NCBI GenBank assembly: GCA_902196205.1
Contig: CABIKM010000044.1
Coordinates: 1-40,168 of the forward strand
Length of the DNA stretch: 40,168 nt
Direction of reading: 5' to 3'
DNA from: Candidatus Methylomirabilis lanthanidiphila
GTDB taxonomy: Bacteria; Methylomirabilota; Methylomirabilia; Methylomirabilales; Methylomirabilaceae
Part shown: positions 35,532 through 40,168 of the stretch, piece after piece
Layout: each line of letters opens with the position of its first letter
How positions within the stretch are numbered: the stretch's first letter is position 1
The notes under the pieces: model-generated
Told to the model about the DNA's origin: nothing
The model's input: only the letters and a program-made list of their open reading frames with translations
Database searches by the model: none
Position numbers and translations under genes: made by a program

Positions 35532-36314
35532 GTGAAGCAGATAGAGCCGCAGGTCTTTCTCCTAGCCAGACCGACAATCGATGCCGAGGGGCTCGCCGCT
35601 TACCTGCAGGCCGTAGGCGCCCCCGGGTGGACAACCGATTCGCCCTCAGCGGCTGAGCAACTGATTGAGGTGGCGGGGCGCGCCTGCTATCGCTCGTTCG
35701 AACCGGGCCTCAATCCTAACGTTACCAAGGTCCGGGAGGGAAGCCAAGCTTACCTGCAGAATATCCTGAATGTCAAGCATGGCAGCGTCCTGGAGCACGC
35801 CAACTGGACCTTCGCATTCTTCCATGTCAGCCGGGTCCTGACCCACGAGCTGGTGCGACACCGCGCCGGGACCGCCATCAGCCAGGAAAGTCTGCGCTTC
35901 GTGCGTCTGACCGATATCCCGATGTGGCTCCCGCCGGAGATCCGCGATCATCCGGAGGCGCGCGCGATCTTCGAGGAGGCGGTCGTCAACGGCGAGAAGG
36001 CGCAAGAGCGACTGGCTGAGGTCTTGAAGATCGACGGGCGGCCGTTTCACGAGAAGAAGGTGCTCACCTCCGCGATGCGCCGGATCGCCCCCGATGGGAT
36101 AGCGACGACCCTCATCTGGACCGCGAACGCCAGGACGCTCCGGTGGGTGATCGAGGCGAGAACGGCACCGGGTGCGGAGGTAGAAATTCGAAGCGTCTTC
36201 GGGAAGGTAGCCGAAATCATGATGAAGGAGGCTCCTACCCTCTTCGGGGATTTCACGGCAATCCCCTTACCCGACGGCACCTGTCAGTGGCAGCCAGAAC
36301 ATAGCAAGGTGTAA
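35532..36314 (+). CDS. thyX: Flavin-dependent thymidylate synthase
   Basis: ThyX makes dTMP from dUMP using methylenetetrahydrofolate and FAD/NADPH. The 260 residues hold the family block SVLEHANWTFAFFHVSRVLTHE and the signature RHRAGTAISQESLRF (residues 109-123). The usual ThyX motif is RHR, seven residues, Ser; here eight separate RHR from the aligned Ser120. Translation starts at GTG (35532) with GGGGGG seven or so bases upstream. Between korB and a convergent pentapeptide gene; its own promoter is not evident. Confidence 0.92.
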   Translation: MKQIEPQVFLLARPTIDAEGLAAYLQAVGAPGWTTDSPSAAEQLIEVAGRACYRSFEPGLNPNVTKVREGSQAYLQNILNVKHGSVLEHANWTFAFFHVSRVLTHELVRHRAGTAISQESLRFVRLTDIPMWLPPEIRDHPEARAIFEEAVVNGEKAQERLAEVLKIDGRPFHEKKVLTSAMRRIAPDGIATTLIWTANARTLRWVIEARTAPGAEVEIRSVFGKVAEIMMKEAPTLFGDFTAIPLPDGTCQWQPEHSKV

Positions 36315-36323
36315 TACCGGCTA

Positions 36324-36413
36324 AGCGATCAGCTTTCAGCAGTCAGCTATCAGCTCTTCCGATACGCCTCCTGTTTTATCTGAGGCTGACGGCTGAACGC
36401 TGACCGCTGAACA
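36324..36413. repeat. Heptad array with inverted arms between convergent genes, AGCNNTC type
   Basis: Left arm AGCGATC, AGCTTTC, AGCAGTC, AGCTATC, AGCTCTT (36324-36358); right arm 36383-36413 reads GAGGCTGACGGCTGAACGCT then GACCGCTGAAC, approximately its reverse complement. It sits between the thyX and pentapeptide stops, where a bidirectional terminator would be expected, though no T-run is seen. Confidence 0.8.
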
Positions 36414-36416
36414 CCA

Positions 36417-36845
36417 TTACTCTTCGACGACGATTCCTAACGCCTTCAAGAAAGACTCGACTTGGGCTTTCTTAATCTTTGTTGAGCCGCCGCGCCCCCA
36501 AAACTTCACGTGAAAGAGATCGGCGTCATCGAGCTGGGCGCCCGCAAAGTTGGTACCCGCGACGTTCGCGTCCCGGAGGTTGGCTTTCCTCAGGTTGGCG
36601 CCGGTCAGGTTCGCATCCCGGAGGTTAGCGCCCTGGAGGTTGGCCTCCTGTAAATCAGCATCTCGAAGATCGGCGCCGCCGAGGATGGCGCCCGCGAGAT
36701 CGGCCTCCCGAAGATAGGCGTTCTTCAAGTCGGCATTCATCAGGGGAGATTCCTTCCTGACCGCCTCCACCACAGCATCACGAACCGACTCTTTCCCTGA
36801 TTCGTACACAATCTTGTCGCTGTTATACCAAGACACAATTCTCAT
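36417..36845 (-). CDS. Pentapeptide-repeat protein
   Basis: 142 residues. From about residue 37 to 110 it is built of A(D/N)LXX pentapeptides (for example NADLKNAYLREADLAGAILG, GADLRDADLQEANLQGANLR, DANLTGANLRKANL), about 14-15 units, expected to form a right-handed quadrilateral beta-helix. A short non-repeat N-terminus (MRIVSWYNSDKIVYESGKES) and a basic C-terminal tail (STKIKKAQVESFLKALG) flank it. No signal peptide, so cytoplasmic. Some pentapeptide proteins (MfpA/Qnr) bind DNA gyrase; nothing here shows that specifically. Confidence 0.88.
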   Translation of the reverse strand: MRIVSWYNSDKIVYESGKESVRDAVVEAVRKESPLMNADLKNAYLREADLAGAILGGADLRDADLQEANLQGANLRDANLTGANLRKANLRDANVAGTNFAGAQLDDADLFHVKFWGRGGSTKIKKAQVESFLKALGIVVEE

Positions 36846-37272
36846 AATAGCTGCCTATTGCTCCTGATATTGTGACGGCTTATGCGTCTTTTCTCGAACT
36901 CTCGCAGCCTCTGCGCTGCGCCTCCGTACCCAACCGCAAAACGAACAGTCGATGAACCAACGTTAATATAATTGCGCTCAGCGAGGTGTCAAGAAAAAAA
37001 TGCGGCCCCGGAATAAGATTTCGATAATGGTCCCGGCTAACGTATAAGTGGGATGATGGACCCTATCAATAAACGTGGTGTATGCCACACTCATTTCGCT
37101 TGACCATCGGCGGCCGACACCCTCACAATAAAACTCTAGATGTGGAAGCAGGTGTTCCTTCACAGAGGTAAGGATACGCAACATGAAGCTCGTGGATCTG
37201 CAGGTCTTTACTCTTGACGAAACCACCCTCATCTCGACGGCAAATCGGGGCATTCCAACCAGGAGGAGAAAG
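36846..37272. other. Divergent intergenic region, no gene recognised
   Basis: This 427-base stretch lies between the pentapeptide gene and the SBBP-repeat gene. An open frame continues upstream from the SBBP start to an ATG at 37183, but those 30 codons have no recognisable character. A TTGACC at about 37100 has no good -10 at normal spacing. No terminator or RNA is seen. Confidence 0.5.
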
Positions 37273-38511
37273 ATGGGCGTGAACGGTCATACAAAAGCTA
37301 GGGCTGGACTTGTAATGGGACTTCTGGCGGCATTGAACTGGCAGGCCGCGCCGGCTCAGGCATCGCCCACGCTTTCCCTCTCTGCCACTACCCATTCCAA
37401 CGTCGCCACTGAGGCCAGCCTGCGGGCGGCATACGGTACGTTACCGATCTCTTTCGAGGCCAACCATGGTCAGGCCGACCCCCGGGTGAAGTTTTTAGCT
37501 CGTGGTCACGGCTACAGCATATTCCTGACTGACACCAAGGCGATACTGGCCTTACGCCAGCCGAAGCGGCGAGGCCCTCAGCACGGCTCCACGATTCTAC
37601 AAATGGAACTTATGGGTAGCAGCGCCGAGCGCCAAGTAGCGGGGATCGACGAACTGGTCGGTAGAGTCCACTACCTTCACGGCAATGACCCCACCATGTG
37701 GCGAACCGATATCCCAACCTACGCGAAGGTGTATAACTACAGCGTGTACCCAGGTATCGACCTCGTTTATTACGGTAATCAGCGTGAACTGGAGTACGAC
37801 TTTCTCATCGCGCCCGGAGCCGATCCAACAGTCATCACGCTGCGCTTTGAGGGAGCGAAGCGCCTCGAGGTGGACACCCGTGGCGACTTGGTCCTGCGCA
37901 TGGCACGGGGATCCATCCGCCTTCAGAAACCTGTCCTCTATCAGGAGATAGAAGGAACAAGACAGGTCGTCTCAGGCGGCTATGTCATCAAAGGCGCAGA
38001 CCAGGTGAGTTTCCAGGTAGGCGCCTACAATAAAGGCGCACCGCTGGTGATCGACCCGGTGGTGGTTTATTCGGCGCTTCTGGGAGGAAGCGCCGATGAA
38101 ATAGGCTTCGCCATTGCCGTAGATGCGGAAGGCCACGCCTACGTAGCGGGAAGGAGCGAGTCGTCCAATTTTCCGACATCCAAGGGCGCGTTTCATTCTA
38201 AGCCTGCCGGCGCTGCGGATGTGTTCGTGACGAAGCTTGCGCCCAACGGCGGCAGCCTCGTCTACTCGACCTTCCTGGGCGGGAATAGCGATGACTGGGG
38301 CCACGGTATCGCGGTGGATGCGGAAGGCCACGCCTACGTAACAGGCGGGACACACTCCGCCAAGTTCCCCACGAGCCCTGGAGCATTCGATACCTCCTCC
38401 AACGGCGACCGGGATGCCTTCGTGACGAAGCTCGCGCCCAACGGCGGCAGCCTCGTCTACTCTACCTTCCTGGGGGGGTCCGGTATGATTGGGGTTACGG
38501 TATTGCCGTAG
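37273..38511 (+). CDS. SBBP-repeat secreted protein, 5' part before a frameshift
   Basis: The ATG at 37273 follows AGGAGGAGAAAG and begins a Sec signal peptide (RAGLVMGLLAALNWQAAPAQA). Then comes the N-terminal domain usually found ahead of SBBP repeats (YGTLPISFEANHGQADPRVKF, YSVYPGIDLVYYGNQRELEYDF) and the first 65-residue repeats (VDAEGHAYVAGRSESSNFPT, then FVTKLAPNGGSLVYSTFLGG). SBBP repeats are beta-propeller-like and typical of exported proteins. The frame ends abruptly at 38511, ten codons after a G7 tract; the repeats continue in the next frame to 39221. An ATG 30 codons upstream is less likely. The function is unknown. Confidence 0.8.
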   Translation: MGVNGHTKARAGLVMGLLAALNWQAAPAQASPTLSLSATTHSNVATEASLRAAYGTLPISFEANHGQADPRVKFLARGHGYSIFLTDTKAILALRQPKRRGPQHGSTILQMELMGSSAERQVAGIDELVGRVHYLHGNDPTMWRTDIPTYAKVYNYSVYPGIDLVYYGNQRELEYDFLIAPGADPTVITLRFEGAKRLEVDTRGDLVLRMARGSIRLQKPVLYQEIEGTRQVVSGGYVIKGADQVSFQVGAYNKGAPLVIDPVVVYSALLGGSADEIGFAIAVDAEGHAYVAGRSESSNFPTSKGAFHSKPAGAADVFVTKLAPNGGSLVYSTFLGGNSDDWGHGIAVDAEGHAYVTGGTHSAKFPTSPGAFDTSSNGDRDAFVTKLAPNGGSLVYSTFLGGSGMIGVTVLP

Positions 38512-39221
38512 ACGGCGAGGGCCATGCGTACGTAACCGGAGAAACCCTCTCTCTCAACTTCCCCACGACTCCCGGAGCGTTCGATACGAAGCCTTACAGC
38601 GACAGAGATGTCTTCGTGACGAAGCTTGCGCCCAACGGCGGCAGCCTCGTCTACTCGACCTTCCTGGGCGGGAGCCGGTCCGATTGGGGCCACGCGATTA
38701 CCGTGGATAACGAGGATCATGCGTACGTGACGGGGGGCACCCTTTCTGACGATTTCCCCACAACTCCTGGCGCGCGCGATACCTCACCTAAGGGCCACGG
38801 GGATGCCTTTGTGACGAAGCTGACACCAGACGGCGCGAGCCTCGTCTACTCGACCTTCCTGGGCGGAAATGAGTACGACATAGGCTTTGGCATCGCCATG
38901 GACGCCGACGGCCATGCCTATGTGACAGGCAGGACAAAGTCTCTCAACTTCCCCACAACACCAGGGGCAGTCGATACCTCCTACAACGGTTGGGGGGATG
39001 CCTTTGTGACGAAGCTCGCCCCCACGGGCTTTAGCCTCGTCTACTCGACCTTCCTGGGCGGCAATCAGCATGATTGGGGAGAAGCCATCACCATCGATAA
39101 GGAAGGTCATGCCTACGTAACTGGTGGCACCAAGTCGCCAGACTTCCCCACGACACCCGGCGCATTGGGCTCTGCGCTCAAGGGTGATGGAGACGCCTTC
39201 GTCACCAGGTATGAGTTGTAG
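38480..39221 (+). pseudogene. SBBP-repeat protein, 3' part in a shifted frame
   Basis: From about 38480 the plus frame reads YDWGYGIAVDGEGHAYVTGE and four more repeats, each ending VTKLAPNGGSLVYSTFLGG-like, up to the stop at 39221. An ATG at 38616 lies inside the repeats and has no ribosome site. The repeat period is 195 bases: equivalent GAAGCT sites are at 38232, 38427, 38621, 38816 and 39011. The interval across the junction (38427 to 38621) is 194, so one base has been lost there, most simply from the G7 run at 38473-38479. With that base restored the whole gene would encode about 650 residues with six repeats. Confidence 0.78.
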
Positions 39222-39247
39222 CGCTGCAGATAGACTGCGTCTCGGGT

Positions 39248-39269
39248 GGGGCGAACGATGTTTCGCCCC
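39248..39269. terminator. GC-rich hairpin between convergent genes
   Basis: GGGGCGAA, a six-base loop, TTCGCCCC. It lies between the stops of the SBBP gene (+) and the carbonic anhydrase gene (-), overlapping the latter's stop by a base. There is no T-run, so it would be an atypical terminator or a small palindromic repeat. Confidence 0.4.
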
Positions 39270-39844
39270 TACGCCCCGATTCGCGTGGCCTCAGGGACCT
39301 CGACGAGCTGACCGGTCTTGACGTCGTAGATATAGCCATGGATGGGAATCGCACGTGGGACCAGCGGATGCGTCCTGATGCGGCGTATGTCCGCGCAGAC
39401 ACTCTCGACCTGGTCGGCGATGGTCAGCCAGTCGATAAACGCGCCTTCCGTTGATCCGGGACCTTGACCGGTATCATGCCATCCGTGGGCGTCGATAGCC
39501 GCGGTCGTAAGGCTCTTGGCCAGCAACCCGCGCATGATCTCGTCGGTAAAGGTCTCCATTCCGCAATCGGTGTGGTGGATGACAAACCATTCCCGAGTCC
39601 CGAGCAGTTTATAGGAAATGACCAGCGATCGGATCGCGTCGTCGCTGGCGCGTCCGCCCGCATTGCGGATGACATGGGCATCCCCTTCCGACAGCCCGGC
39701 GTATTTAGCCGGATCAAGTCGCGCATCCATACAGGTCAGGATGGCGAACCGTCGTCCCGGCGGCATCGCCAGCTTGGCCTTCTCCCCAAACTGTGTCGCA
39801 TAGACCTTATTGGCGGCGAGGACCTCATCTCGAATCGCGCTCAT
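39269..39844 (-). CDS. Beta-class carbonic anhydrase
   Basis: Carbonic anhydrase interconverts CO2 and bicarbonate. The 191 residues have the beta-class zinc ligands: Cys38 with the Asp40-Arg42 pair (LTCMDARLD), and His91 and Cys94 in HHTDCGM, plus [14 protein letters not shown]. The ATG at 39844 follows GGGAGGGTGCAAA; the longer upstream reading has no ribosome site. It is transcribed toward the SBBP gene, with a hairpin between them. It stands alone, without a carboxysome or bicarbonate transporter gene nearby. Confidence 0.92.
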   Translation of the reverse strand: MSAIRDEVLAANKVYATQFGEKAKLAMPPGRRFAILTCMDARLDPAKYAGLSEGDAHVIRNAGGRASDDAIRSLVISYKLLGTREWFVIHHTDCGMETFTDEIMRGLLAKSLTTAAIDAHGWHDTGQGPGSTEGAFIDWLTIADQVESVCADIRRIRTHPLVPRAIPIHGYIYDVKTGQLVEVPEATRIGA

Positions 39845-39926
39845 TTTGCACCCTCCCGTGATTGTGGTTGAACGCCAGCAGTGTGGCACTGATGCTCAGA
39901 TTTTGTCTACAGACGGTGGACGTGCT

Positions 39927-40075
39927 CTAGCAGGGTGTTGAAAAAGTCCTTATATGTCATTGCGAGGAGCGATTTTTGCGACGAAGCAATCTATAACTTA
40001 TTGTTTTTTATGGAAACGGGATTGCCTCACTTCGTCCGTAATGATGGCAAAACGAGTTTTTCAACAACCTGCTAG
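39927..40075. mobile_element. MITE-like element with terminal inverted repeats
   Basis: A 149-base unit begins CTAGCAGGGTGTTGAAAAAG and ends with the near-perfect reverse complement (AACTCGTTTT on the inverted strand: CTAGCAGGTTGTTGAAAAAC), about 20 of 22 bases matching. Inside are two partly inverted copies of a TCATTGCGAGG...GAAGCAATC palindrome. No transposase gene lies within it; the size and ends suggest a non-autonomous element mobilised in trans. A clear target duplication is not visible. Confidence 0.65.
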
Positions 40076-40111
40076 TGTCCTGAGTCTGAAATCCGTGACA
40101 TATATCCGGCC

Positions 40112-40160
40112 GTCATTCCCGCCAAGCCAGCAGGGCGGGCGCGAGCCGGAATCCAGGAAA
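40112..40160. repeat. GTCATTCCCGCC palindromic repeat
   Basis: GTCATTCCCGCC followed by GGCGGGCGCGAGCCGGAATCC reduced to its ends (GGCGGGC, GGAATCCAGG) forms an imperfect inverted repeat, a pattern commonly scattered in bacterial genomes. It lies at the right edge of the window. Confidence 0.5.
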
Positions 40161-40168
40161 TAGCGTGG

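Noticed and set aside
37183-37272. Longer start for the SBBP-repeat gene at 37183
   Set aside because: The 30 extra residues precede a clean signal peptide whose ATG at 37273 has an ideal AGGAGG ribosome site.

Overview
The window is gene-dense, moderately GC-rich bacterial DNA. Nearly everything from 1 to 31.6 kb is read from the minus strand; the last 8 kb is mixed. Several features suggest an anaerobic or microaerophilic respiratory bacterium: a complete System I cytochrome c maturation operon, a menaquinone (futalosine pathway) gene, two partial complex I clusters, a lipoylated pyruvate dehydrogenase operon, 2-oxoacid:ferredoxin oxidoreductase and ThyX. This fits candidate phylum NC10 (Ca. 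Methylomirabilis-like). That assignment is my inference from gene content and general resemblance; no marker gene here proves it.

Layout: (1) 1-1056, a DUF262 protein coupled to a gene that runs off the left edge, possibly a split GmrSD-like defence pair. (2) 1330-8741, one minus-strand operon ccmA-B-C-D-E-F-G-H-I-mqnE, with overlapping genes and a 48-residue ccmD that is easy to miss. (3) 8932-16486, lipA-pdhA-pdhB-aceF-lpd-lipB and a REC/HD-GYP regulator: the pyruvate dehydrogenase complex with its lipoylation enzymes, behind a good sigma-70-like promoter. (4) 16606-19883, two YjbQ-family genes around a PHP phosphoesterase, fdhD and a VIT1-type transporter. (5) 20036-22422, a nuoB/nuoI pair and a cysteine desulfurase. 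(6) 22583-25287, a radical SAM/SPASM gene and a flippase-like membrane protein gene, bracketed by two direct copies of the 3' end of apgM. (7) 25224-31609, a transcription unit read nuoG, nuoB, nuoI, trxB, moeA, apgM behind a near-consensus promoter. (8) 31941-36314 on the plus strand, a CBS-domain protein, korA, korB and thyX. (9) 36417-40168, a pentapeptide-repeat protein, a frameshifted SBBP-repeat secreted protein, a beta-carbonic anhydrase, a MITE-like element and a palindromic repeat.

The most striking non-coding signal is a set of short arrays with a strict 7-bp period in many intergenic gaps. The heptad sequence differs between sites (TTGAAC, AGCNNTC, AGNCTGA, GGGTTTN, GAGTTTN and AAGTGGC types), but the period is shared and many arrays have a left arm and an inverted right arm, so they could fold into long imperfect hairpins. 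One array is exactly 15 heptads long, and one runs into the 3' end of fdhD. The second striking signal is the apgM-tail direct repeat around the radical SAM/flippase pair, which looks like the scar of an insertion or duplication. I saw no tRNA, rRNA or CRISPR array.
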